Positions 1 through 5,812 of a stretch of 64,000 nt of DNA are shown piece by piece; within the stretch, counting starts at the first letter, position 1; each line of letters starts with the position of its first letter. Below the pieces are notes generated by a model that saw nothing but the letters and a program-made list of their open reading frames with translations, made no database searches and was not told the DNA's origin. The stretch comes from UBA1858 sp965227695 (GTDB taxonomy: Bacteria > Pseudomonadota > Gammaproteobacteria > UBA4575): positions 2,170,001 to 2,234,000 of the forward strand of contig OZ245760.1 of the NCBI GenBank assembly GCA_965227695.1, written 5' to 3'. The translations under genes and the position numbers were made by a program.

Positions 1-259
1 CATCCCATTCAAGCACGCTTTTATAAATAAAGGCGAGCGCATTTAATGCGGTTTTCTGCGTTGAAGGGCTTACCTTGCGTTCAATGGCCAGATATTCGAG
101 AAACATCACAACATGTTTTGTCGTTAATGTGTCAGGGTGTTTCAAACCGTGGAAGCGGATATAGAAGCGTATCCAGTAAACATAGGTTTTTTCGGTGCGA
201 ACACTATAATGACGCGCTTGAATCGCACGACGCACATTGGACAAAAACAACGAAGCCAT
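1..259 (-). CDS. intI: Integron integrase IntI, N-terminal part (cut by window edge)
   Basis: Site-specific tyrosine recombinase that inserts and excises gene cassettes at attI and attC sites. Only the first 86 codons are in the window, reading leftward from ATG at 259-257. They cover the N-terminal core-binding domain, and segments such as HYSVRTEKTYVYW, FYIRFHGLKHP and ERKVSPSTQ closely resemble the same region of IntI1-type enzymes as I remember it. The catalytic R-H-R-Y part and the integrase-specific insertion lie beyond the edge, so I cannot tell whether the gene is intact. The gene points away from the cassettes, which is the usual arrangement. Identity is firm because it sits directly beside an attI-like site and seven attC sites. 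Confidence 0.93.
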   Translation of the reverse strand, partial: MASLFLSNVRRAIQARHYSVRTEKTYVYWIRFYIRFHGLKHPDTLTTKHVVMFLEYLAIERKVSPSTQKTALNALAFIYKSVLEWD

Positions 260-486
260 AAAATTATCATTAATAATTAATATTTGTATGATAATCAGTA
301 GCCTATTCATTTCAACGCACACTGTTCGGCAAACACTTTGCGAAAAACAAAATATCTAATACCAGGGAAATTATTGTATTAATTTCATATATTTAATACA
401 CTCAATCAATGAATATCTTAAAGAATAATATACGCAACACTGACGCAATTATTTGCGACACTGTGACGTATACTTAACAGTTAGGT
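260..486 (+). other. Integron attI-like recombination site and leader region
   Basis: The non-coding stretch between intI and the first cassette is AT-rich. It ends in a core site GTTAGGT at 480-486, matching GTTRRRY. Recombination would cut between 480 and 481, so the first cassette starts with TTAGGT. The inverted repeat CGCAA-TTAT-TTGCG and repeated ACACTG-type segments lie around 434-470, where integrase accessory sites would be expected. The promoter for the cassettes (Pc) should be here or inside intI, but I cannot name convincing -35/-10 boxes. I see no LexA box of normal spacing. The right border is well supported and the left border is arbitrary. Confidence 0.7.
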
Positions 487-494
487 GTAAGAAA

Positions 495-875
495 GTGATT
501 GCGTTAAAAATCATCGTTAACGGCGACCTGTACGCCACGATCGGCCAAGAAGATTGGTCCGTGTTAACGGCAGGGGTTGCTGCTACACGACCCAAACAGC
601 CAAAAGATTCAGAGGAAGATATTCGATTCAACCTTGGTGGCTTATCGAGACCAAATGCCGACGGCATTTCGCATCATTTTCGATGGCGCGAGCTGGGCTT
701 GAAATCCGGCGATCATGTCGCAATAGAAGTGGTCGAAACGGCTGAAGTTGACCCCCCGATCAAACGTTTCCGTTCCGATAGAGAAGTGCAGGAAAACCCG
801 TTCACGGAAGAAGAATGGCGTGAAATGCGATACCAAGATTATCTTGAGCTGAAGAAAGAGTTTGAAAACACCTAA
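495..875 (+). CDS. Cassette 1: hypothetical protein, 126 aa
   Basis: First gene cassette (481-998). I do not recognise the product. It looks cytoplasmic and soluble, with an Ile/Val-rich start (ALKIIVNGDLYATIGQEDW) and a charged C-terminus rich in Glu, Arg and Tyr. The reading frame stays open upstream into attI, but the cassette can only supply sequence from 481. I therefore choose GTG at 495, which has AGGTG at 483-487 seven bases before it; that ribosome site is part of the recombination core. The stop codon TAA at 873-875 lies inside the attC left core. Being closest to attI, it should be the best expressed cassette. Confidence 0.72.
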   Translation: MIALKIIVNGDLYATIGQEDWSVLTAGVAATRPKQPKDSEEDIRFNLGGLSRPNADGISHHFRWRELGLKSGDHVAIEVVETAEVDPPIKRFRSDREVQENPFTEEEWREMRYQDYLELKKEFENT

Positions 876-1004
876 CAAGGCGGTCAAGCCGTTCGCCTGC
901 GGCTCACTCGGACATTCAGCACTACGCACTTGCTCGAGCATGGCTTCGCCATTGTTCCCCGAGCAAGCGCTCCGTACTGAATGCCGCTTACCTGGGCGTT
1001 AGGC
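870..1004 (+). repeat. attC site 1 (cassette 1)
   Basis: The 135-bp attC runs from ACCTAAC (870-876) to GTTAGGC (998-1004). The interior is strongly self-complementary: CATTCAG near 920 pairs with CTGAATG near 980, the ACTTGCTCG and CGAGCAAG arms pair, and there is a small GCATGGC/GCCAT hairpin in the loop. It is the longest attC here. Cleavage is expected after G998. Confidence 0.9.
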
Positions 1005-1009
1005 GCTAC

Positions 1010-1465
1010 GTGGAAATAATCACCTTTTTCAAAATTCTGATTTTTGGGGGTGCAACTGCAATAGCCGATACCGGTGTAAAACTTTCGGAAACGCCTATTA
1101 CTCTGCGCCCTGACGAACCTCTAGAAGTCCTGACACAAGGAGCAAGTTTAAGAATTAATATCACTAGTCAAATTGAGATTGATGAGGTGGACTTTTTTGA
1201 ACTAGGAGACCGAGTGAATGAGATGTTCCCCTCGGGCTGCGTCACAGCATCGATGGCTGGTTCTAAAACTGTTGAGTTAAGTCATAGTAGTCTGAGCAGA
1301 AGTCAAACAGCGGTTTTTTTGGTTTTAGGTGGCTTCATCCCTGACTCGTCAGGAACATCCTTCGTTTCATTGTTCGAAGGTGGAGAAAAATTCGATACGG
1401 TTTCAATCACATCATGCAAAGAGTTTGTTGCTGGAGAAATTTATTGGTTGAACTACAGAAAATGA
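1010..1465 (+). CDS. Cassette 2: putative exported hypothetical protein, 151 aa
   Basis: Second cassette (999-1581), product not recognised. The N-terminus has a hydrophobic stretch of about 15 residues (TFFKILIFGGATAIA) followed by ADT, which looks like a signal peptide cleaved after Ala-Ile-Ala. The mature part is rich in Ser, Thr and Glu with two cysteines, roughly at residues 76 and 137, and looks like a beta-rich periplasmic protein. The start is GTG at 1010, eleven bases from the cassette border, with AGG of the core site (1001-1003) six bases upstream acting as the only visible ribosome site. Function is unknown. Confidence 0.68.
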   Translation: MEIITFFKILIFGGATAIADTGVKLSETPITLRPDEPLEVLTQGASLRINITSQIEIDEVDFFELGDRVNEMFPSGCVTASMAGSKTVELSHSSLSRSQTAVFLVLGGFIPDSSGTSFVSLFEGGEKFDTVSITSCKEFVAGEIYWLNYRK

Positions 1466-1473
1466 TAGAGCGC

Positions 1474-1587
1474 GCCTAACATGTGGTTGAAGTCGTTCGC
1501 TTCGCTCACTCGGACCAAGCACCTGCGGCCAAAATGTGAATCATATTTTGGTCCTCGGCGTCTTGGCCGCTTAACCAGGTGTTATGT
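1474..1587 (+). repeat. attC site 2 (cassette 2)
   Basis: Runs 114 bp from GCCTAAC (1474-1480) to GTTATGT (1581-1587). The left core is complementary to the TTAGGC that opens the same cassette at 999, as expected for a circularised cassette. The interior has a CCAAAAT/ATTTTGG arm pair. It shares the segment CTCACTCGGAC with attC site 1. Confidence 0.88.
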
Positions 1588-1617
1588 GAATTGCATACCA
1601 CAAGATATGAGAAGACT

Positions 1618-2019
1618 ATGAATACAACAATTCTGGCTACTCTGATGCTACTAGGGCTAATGCCAATGCACTATTGTGAAACTGAGGCATACAGCTGTTC
1701 GTCTATCAATGATGTTTTACAGACCTCGCGAGATGGGAAGTATTTGTGCGGTGGCGATGAAATTAGCTGTAGTAATTTGAACGATATTTTGCAACTTTCT
1801 GACAACCGCAAATATGTATGTAGTGGCGATGAGATTAGCTGTAGCAGTATTAACGACATGTTTCAAATTTCTAGTAATTCTCGGTATATATGTTCCGGTT
1901 CAGAAATTGGGTGCAGTTCCCTGAATGACATTTTCCAAATTTCTTCAAACTATAAACACCTCTGCGATGGCGATGACATTGGGTGCAGTGCTTTAAACTC
2001 TATCCTTCAGTTAAGGTAG
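1618..2019 (+). CDS. Cassette 3: exported protein of 24-residue Cys-containing tandem repeats
   Basis: Third cassette (1582-2140). The 133-residue product has a hydrophobic N-terminus (residues 4-19) and then four complete 24-residue repeats plus half a fifth (residues 26-121 and 122-133). The repeat pattern is xCSxLNDILQxSxNxKYxC, then xGDEI. Each unit has Cys at positions 2 and 19, so eight cysteines sit in the complete repeats and a ninth in the half repeat, suggesting disulfide-stapled repeats outside the cytoplasm. I know no family with this unit. ATG 1618 is preferred, with GAGAAG just before it. An upstream in-frame GTG at 1579 would start in the previous attC, which is less likely. 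Function is unknown. Confidence 0.75.
   Translation: MNTTILATLMLLGLMPMHYCETEAYSCSSINDVLQTSRDGKYLCGGDEISCSNLNDILQLSDNRKYVCSGDEISCSSINDMFQISSNSRYICSGSEIGCSSLNDIFQISSNYKHLCDGDDIGCSALNSILQLR
1693..2016 (+). repeat. 72-bp coding tandem repeats inside cassette 3
   Basis: Four and a half tandem units of 72 bp encode the Cys-containing 24-residue repeats. The units start at 1693, 1765, 1837 and 1909, with a half unit at 1981. The DNA copies have diverged, while Cys, Asn, Gln and the Gly-acidic end of the unit are kept in the protein, which suggests selection on the protein rather than recent duplication. Confidence 0.8.
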
Positions 2020-2065
2020 CCCTGATGCCAATGAGAAATTTTTATGTTTCGCTAGAGGAATACAC

Positions 2066-2146
2066 ACATAACAACGCGTACCAGTTCGCCGCCGTAAGCG
2101 TCGGCAGGACGCTCGCAAGCTCGCGCCTCTGTACGCTACGTTATGT
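2066..2146 (+). repeat. attC site 3 (cassette 3)
   Basis: Runs 81 bp from ACATAAC (2066-2072) to GTTATGT (2140-2146). GCGTAC beside the left core pairs with GTACGC beside the right core, giving the normal attC stem. The left core matches the TTATGT that begins the cassette at 1582. Confidence 0.88.
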
Positions 2147-2161
2147 GCGCTTGTGAGACGA

Positions 2162-2650
2162 ATGGTACGTGCTCTTCAACCTGGTTTTTTTACTATCGTG
2201 CTGCTATCTGGCTGCTCGGGAGATGCAGTTGAGTGGGCGGATTGGCCGGCGGCACCTGGGGCTGAGAATGTTCAGAACTATGATCTAAGAAATGACAATG
2301 CCCGTCAGATCTCATTCGACATGAATGCAGAATACCCAAATGAGTTAGTGGCGAAATTCTATTCAGAGCAAGTAAAACGTCCTTGGGTTCGGTGTTATCA
2401 AGAGGTGGAATGGCAATCTTTTGGAGATGCCACAAGAACGCCTCCTGCATTTATTCACCAGATGCTCTTGCATTGGGCGGATTTTGAAAACAACCGTTTA
2501 CTCCTTCTTAGCGTGCGGTACGTATCAGAGGGTGCGGGATATCGGAAGCTTCCCGATACTCATATCCAAAATGTCCATTTAGTCGAATATCATGAAGTTA
2601 GTGTTGAGGACGCAGTTGCAAGGTTAGGTTTGAATTGTGGGCGCACATAA
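2162..2650 (+). CDS. Cassette 4: putative lipoprotein, 162 aa
   Basis: Fourth cassette (2141-2713). The N-terminus MVRALQPGFFTIVLLSGCSG has a lipobox L-S-G-C, so the product should be lipidated at Cys17 and anchored in the envelope. The mature part has many Trp and Tyr residues and charged stretches; I do not recognise a domain. ATG 2162 fits a lipoprotein signal; GTG 2153 would add three residues (V-R-R) and is an alternative. The stop codon TAA (2648-2650) lies inside the attC core ACATAAC. Function is unknown. Confidence 0.72.
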   Translation: MVRALQPGFFTIVLLSGCSGDAVEWADWPAAPGAENVQNYDLRNDNARQISFDMNAEYPNELVAKFYSEQVKRPWVRCYQEVEWQSFGDATRTPPAFIHQMLLHWADFENNRLLLLSVRYVSEGAGYRKLPDTHIQNVHLVEYHEVSVEDAVARLGLNCGRT

Positions 2651-2719
2651 CAAATCACTCCTGCCGACCGCCTACGTCGCTGGCGCTCCTCCGGCGTCGG
2701 CAGAGTTCAAACGTTAGAA
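2645..2719 (+). repeat. attC site 4 (cassette 4)
   Basis: The shortest attC, 75 bp, from ACATAAC (2645-2651) to GTTAGAA (2713-2719). The central stem is CTGCCGAC pairing with GTCGGCAG. The right core departs from GTTRRRY at its last base, but it matches the CTTCTAAC that closes the next cassette, so the border is sound. Confidence 0.86.
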
Positions 2720-2723
2720 GGCG

Positions 2724-3005
2724 ATGAACGATATTGCGAAAACACTAGCTGATAAGTTAGAGCAAGTGCTTCTTGAGAACGAAGACCATGGGGCAATTCT
2801 TGAGAACTCGCAGTACTTCGTAGGAGAGTTGGAAGGTTGTTTCCACGGGTTGCAGCACTTCTACGCTGATGAAGATATCCGAGGCAGAGATGTAGTTTAT
2901 CGAGAGATGCAAGAGTCAGAAATGCGCAAAATAATCGCTATGTTGCGGAGTGGGGTTGGCAGTAATGCCCTTTCAAGCATCCATTTCTTGGGGGAGTCTA
3001 GGTAG
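2724..3005 (+). CDS. Cassette 5: hypothetical protein, 93 aa
   Basis: Fifth cassette (2714-3094). It encodes a small soluble, acidic protein that I do not recognise. The first two thirds look helical (TLADKLEQVLLENEDHGAIL, then an aromatic GLQHFYADE segment). ATG 2724 is ten bases from the cassette border; the only ribosome-site-like sequence is GAAGG at 2717-2721, which is very close to the start. There is no signal peptide, unlike most other cassettes in this array. The sequence gives no clue to its role. Confidence 0.68.
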   Translation: MNDIAKTLADKLEQVLLENEDHGAILENSQYFVGELEGCFHGLQHFYADEDIRGRDVVYREMQESEMRKIIAMLRSGVGSNALSSIHFLGESR

Positions 3006-3016
3006 GTGATGTCGCC

Positions 3017-3100
3017 TTCTAACAAATCGCCCAAGAAAGGCGCCTTCGGCGCCGGGACGCTTCGCCTGCCGGCTCGCGCCCCTTGGCTCAACCGTTAGAG
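3017..3100 (+). repeat. attC site 5 (cassette 5)
   Basis: Runs 84 bp from TTCTAAC (3017-3023) to GTTAGAG (3094-3100). It contains the strong hairpin GGCGCC-TTC-GGCGCC and CCAAG/CTTGG arms. The left core matches the TTAGAAG at the start of its own cassette (2714). Confidence 0.87.
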
Positions 3101-3121
3101 AATTTCAAAGGGAAATAGTAA

Positions 3122-3535
3122 ATGAAAACAAGGTTCTTAATATCTATATTGCTACTGTTGTTTTATCAATCATCAATAGCCGACGTTCCAACAGATAAGT
3201 CTGACTCGTTCTTTAGATCAATAATTAAAGGACATATTTCACAGGCATATGACCAATTGTTTATTGGGTCTTCAATCCCAAAAGATAAGCCCCAAGCTGT
3301 AACCCTATTAAAACAACAAACAAAAACAGGGTTGCCACTTTATGGAAAAATACTTGACTATGAACTTGTATCAAAGGAGAAGTTTGGTAACTCATTAACT
3401 AGGCTTGTATACATACTAAAATCTGAAAAACACCCGACTACCTGGGAGCTATATTTCTATAAACCAAAAGAAAACTGGGTGCTGTCAAATATTCAATTCA
3501 ATGACCAATTTAATTTTTTAAGCAATAAAAAATGA
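3122..3535 (+). CDS. Cassette 6: exported hypothetical protein, 137 aa
   Basis: Sixth cassette (3095-3627). The product has a clear signal peptide (MKTRFLISILLLLFYQSSIA, cleavage expected after Ala20) and a mature domain of about 117 residues with no cysteine. The layout (helical start, Gly-Lys-Ile-Leu-Asp-Tyr-Glu core, then W-E-L-Y-F-Y and W-V-L-S-N-I-Q-F strands) is reminiscent of small periplasmic NTF2-like proteins such as DUF4019/DUF4864, but this is only a resemblance. The coding sequence is clearly more AT-rich than the neighbouring cassettes, which points to a different origin. It has its own ribosome site (AAGGGA at 3108-3113). Confidence 0.75.
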   Translation: MKTRFLISILLLLFYQSSIADVPTDKSDSFFRSIIKGHISQAYDQLFIGSSIPKDKPQAVTLLKQQTKTGLPLYGKILDYELVSKEKFGNSLTRLVYILKSEKHPTTWELYFYKPKENWVLSNIQFNDQFNFLSNKK

Positions 3536-3542
3536 ATAAGTT

Positions 3543-3633
3543 CTCTAACAAGTGCATTATGTCGCCAGCAAAACGCTGGCTCGGACTCGCGTTCCGCTCC
3601 GCTACACGCGAGCCGCATATTCAAGCGTTAGGC
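3543..3633 (+). repeat. attC site 6 (cassette 6)
   Basis: Runs 91 bp from CTCTAAC (3543-3549) to GTTAGGC (3627-3633). Internal arms include GCCAGC/GCTGGC and CTCGCG/CGCGAG. The left core matches the TTAGAG opening the cassette at 3095. Confidence 0.88.
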
Positions 3634-3639
3634 AAATAA

Positions 3640-4209
3640 ATGGATATTCCATCACTACTCGCAGGGGCTGGACTTGGAGGCATTATTTCTTGGTGGGTCA
3701 CGATACATTACTACGTGAAAGCCAACAAGGAGTTAGAGGATAGCCTTTCCGCGCAAACACAAAAGCTCGCTAATCCAGAAACGCTCGAAGAATTTGAAAA
3801 ACTGCTTGTGCAGGCCGAATGGGAAACGAATTACGAAGGCCAAGAATTGGTATTTGTATGCAAGTCTAAACCAACGTTCCAATTCGATATGCCAGGTGAA
3901 AGGGAAGATTTTTACGAGGAATGGATGAAGGTCTTTCCCGATAAAAATGGGAGGGCTTTCGATCTCAACTTGAAAATCCAAGGCACTATCGTGAAAACAC
4001 TTCGCTTCATAAGCGGCGATGGTGGTCGGTATACACTCCCGCTCCCTGAGGTGTACCTTGTCAATGGTAAGCAGGCTTTTGTATGGCGGAAAAACTCGCT
4101 TGCATACAAGGTCGCTTCAGTTATTGACAACTTCTATCGAAGCGATTCTCTGGAAGAAGTTGGTCAATTTGTAGGGATCGATGTCATTACCGAGCAAAGG
4201 CATGCCTAA
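3640..4209 (+). CDS. Cassette 7: membrane-anchored hypothetical protein, 189 aa
   Basis: Seventh cassette (3628-4281). One N-terminal membrane segment (about residues 5-24, LLAGAGLGGIISWWVTIHYY) is followed by a charged linker and a soluble domain of about 130 residues that I do not recognise. The linker around residues 28-60 is Glu/Leu/Gln-rich and may be a short coiled coil. ATG 3640 has the AGG of the recombination core (3630-3632) seven bases upstream as its ribosome site. The TAA stop (4207-4209) is inside the attC core GCCTAAC. The C-terminal domain probably faces the cytoplasm or periplasm depending on anchor orientation, which I cannot decide. Confidence 0.7.
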   Translation: MDIPSLLAGAGLGGIISWWVTIHYYVKANKELEDSLSAQTQKLANPETLEEFEKLLVQAEWETNYEGQELVFVCKSKPTFQFDMPGEREDFYEEWMKVFPDKNGRAFDLNLKIQGTIVKTLRFISGDGGRYTLPLPEVYLVNGKQAFVWRKNSLAYKVASVIDNFYRSDSLEEVGQFVGIDVITEQRHA

Positions 4210-4287
4210 CAAGAAAATCAAGTCGCATCCCCTTCTGGGCTGCTGGGACCTCGGCTTCGCCTCGGCCCCTTATCATTGGCGTTATGT
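4204..4287 (+). repeat. attC site 7, last recognisable attC of the array
   Basis: Runs 84 bp from GCCTAAC (4204-4210) to GTTATGT (4281-4287). GGCTTCGCC and CCTCGG-type arms form the interior hairpin. No further complementary core (TACATAAC expected) is found between here and 5300, so the array seems to end at this point, or the next attC has decayed. Confidence 0.85.
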
Positions 4288-4292
4288 ATAAA

Positions 4293-4679
4293 CTAAGCTC
4301 CAATTAAACCAAGGTGGGTAACGAAAGGCTTAAAGTCTTTATCTAAATAAAGAAGGGATAATCGATTTTCAATGCAAAATGAGGCGATGATTACATCTGC
4401 TGTTTTGCGAACAGTCACTCCTTTACTTCTTAAGGCTCGTAAATTCACGGCGCTCTTAATAGCCATATCTTTGCCGAGCATGTCCAGAATGGTGACATCC
4501 TCAAACAAGCCCTTGGCCGTGCGATAGTCTTTATCGTGCCTGAACCCTTGCAAAACCTCAGTCAAAATCAGGTCACCCGCCGCCACGGGCCTGGATCCAA
4601 GAATCTGATCAAGCATTTCAACTTGCTCAGTGTTATTGCCGCAGAAATTATCAATCCAAACACTCGAATCGACTACGAT
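4293..4679 (-). CDS. vapC: VapC-like PIN-domain toxin, no normal start codon
   Basis: Ribonuclease of the VapC type by sequence: VVDSSVWID at the N-terminus, LTEVLQG in the middle, then TADVIIASFC and LLYLDKDF supply the acidic residues of a PIN active site. The whole domain is present, yet the frame has no ATG, GTG or TTG between the upstream stop near 4716 and Met at 4616. Starting at 4616 would delete the first catalytic Asp. The likely position of the original start is ATC at 4679-4677; CTG at 4694 is another option. No VapB-like antitoxin frame is visible upstream. It lies six bases past the last attC, in the opposite direction, so it may be a decayed eighth cassette. It could be a dying gene or use a rare start. 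Confidence 0.62.
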   Translation of the reverse strand: MVVDSSVWIDNFCGNNTEQVEMLDQILGSRPVAAGDLILTEVLQGFRHDKDYRTAKGLFEDVTILDMLGKDMAIKSAVNLRALRSKGVTVRKTADVIIASFCIENRLSLLYLDKDFKPFVTHLGLIGA

Positions 4680-4716
4680 GTCACTTTGCCACAGAGTGCG
4701 GAGTTCAAACTGTCAT

Positions 4717-4877
4717 GATTTCTCAACTTTTAAAATTTTTATCTTGTTCGAAATTTTAATATCCATTGTGCTTGTTGTATTCGCTGTATGGCACATCACC
4801 GACTATTGTACCGGCAGATTCATCGGGCTTGATTGTGAAAGCGGGCAATAATCTTTCACTCATCTTCCAGATAATTA
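4717..4877. other. Short gap, no supported gene
   Basis: AT-rich stretch between the VapC-like gene and the DUF-type membrane protein. A 35-codon minus-strand frame starting near 4863 and ending near 4756 is the only open frame of note and looks accidental. No antitoxin, attC core or terminator was found. Confidence 0.4.
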
Positions 4878-5267
4878 TTAAACCGCATTCACCGCTTTGA
4901 TCCCCGTGAGCTGGAGAATTCCGAAAAGACCAACCATCACTGCAACAGCACTGGTGGCAATCACGCCCGCAGGACTGGTAATCCACACGCCCAGCAACAT
5001 CAGCCCACCTGAGGCAATCACCCAAAGAAAGTCTCCCAGTGAAAAATACAGTATCCACTGCTTTTTTGGTCGCGCCTGCCTGGATGCCCAAACAAGATGT
5101 ATGCCATGGATAATTAACATCACGCCAAGTGCCAGTATGTAAATCCGTGGCGCGGGTGCGGTGCTACCCAGGAAAATTGACACCGGCTCAGGCAATAATA
5201 CAAACAGCACTCCAAAAACCATACAACTCATTGCATTTACACGCATCACATTATGCAGCCTTAACAT
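4878..5267 (-). CDS. Small integral membrane protein, 129 aa
   Basis: About four hydrophobic segments (residues near 12-30, 42-62, 75-95 and 102-122) fill the protein, so it sits in the inner membrane. I do not recognise the family. The start chosen is ATG 5267 because AGGGGG lies seven bases before it; longer versions up to 5330 would reach across the promoter. It is transcribed away from a MarR-type regulator from a shared, symmetric promoter region, which suggests that the regulator controls it. No catalytic motif is visible. A role in efflux or stress is only a guess from the neighbour. Confidence 0.72.
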   Translation of the reverse strand: MLRLHNVMRVNAMSCMVFGVLFVLLPEPVSIFLGSTAPAPRIYILALGVMLIIHGIHLVWASRQARPKKQWILYFSLGDFLWVIASGGLMLLGVWITSPAGVIATSAVAVMVGLFGILQLTGIKAVNAV

Positions 5268-5290
5268 GACCATTCCCCCTATGTATACTT

Positions 5291-5332
5291 GGTTGACATA
5301 AAGCATAATTGCAGATATTACTAATGTCAACC
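5291..5332. promoter_or_regulatory. Symmetric divergent promoter formed by an inverted repeat
   Basis: GGTTGACAT (5291-5299) and its exact complement ATGTCAACC (5324-5332) face each other. Each arm carries a perfect -35 box TTGACA. Rightward: TTGACA 5293-5298, 17-base spacer, TATTAC 5316-5321. Leftward: TTGACA 5330-5325, 17-base spacer, TATGCT 5307-5302. The two promoters overlap completely, so one MarR dimer bound here could silence both the regulator and the membrane protein. Confidence 0.68.
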
Positions 5333-5800
5333 AGGTTTACAAAGAGAGGGGTACCGCTGGTCGAATCCCAGTCATTACAACTCATTCAAAGCGCCACAAA
5401 ATTCAAAGACGAAATGACCGACTACCTTTCCCGGCAGCTGGTAAGCAAAGGCTATACTTCGTTAACACCCTCCCTGCTTTCCTTCCTGAGTATTCTTGAG
5501 TGTGATGCCAACTATGGTTCCGAGATTGCGCGCCGACTGGGTGTATCAAGACAGATGGTCGCAAAAACTGTCAAAGAGCTTTGTCGTTTGGGCTACCTTG
5601 AACAAAAACACGTGACCGGCAAGCAGAAAGAAATTCACTTTACAGAAACGGGCGAACAACTGATGTCAGACGCCAGACAACTGCTATCAGAGATCGATGA
5701 TATTATTCTGGCAAATTCAGATCTCAAAAAAATAACGAAAATAGTCAGCGACCTTAATAAAATTACCTGTGTCATCAGCAATAAAAAACATACCTTATAA
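5324..5800 (+). CDS. MarR-family transcriptional regulator
   Basis: Winged-helix DNA-binding protein of the MarR type. The helix-turn-helix is near NYGSEIARRLGVSRQMVAKTV, followed by a wing (VTGKQKEIHFTETG) and a C-terminal dimerisation helix. ATG 5324 is annotated, but it lies inside the inverted repeat and upstream of the start point predicted from the rightward promoter (about 5328). A strong ribosome site GAGAGGGG at 5344-5351 is followed only by CTG at 5357, so translation may begin there. The divergent membrane protein is the likely target, and a GNAT gene follows 12 bases downstream, probably in the same transcript. Confidence 0.82.
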   Translation: MSTRFTKRGVPLVESQSLQLIQSATKFKDEMTDYLSRQLVSKGYTSLTPSLLSFLSILECDANYGSEIARRLGVSRQMVAKTVKELCRLGYLEQKHVTGKQKEIHFTETGEQLMSDARQLLSEIDDIILANSDLKKITKIVSDLNKITCVISNKKHTL

Positions 5801-5812
5801 GCCCATACCTTT

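Noticed and set aside
461..480. CTGT...ACAG near attI as a LexA (SOS) box
   Set aside because: The gap between half-sites is 12 bases, not the 8 needed, and it lies far from the intI start.
1693..2016. 72-bp tandem repeats that could be mistaken for a CRISPR or satellite array
   Set aside because: The repeats are continuous coding sequence with no spacers, and their protein pattern is preserved while the DNA has diverged.
4756..4863. Small minus-strand frame upstream of the VapC-like gene as its antitoxin
   Set aside because: The product has no VapB-type DNA-binding start and the spacing to the toxin is too large.
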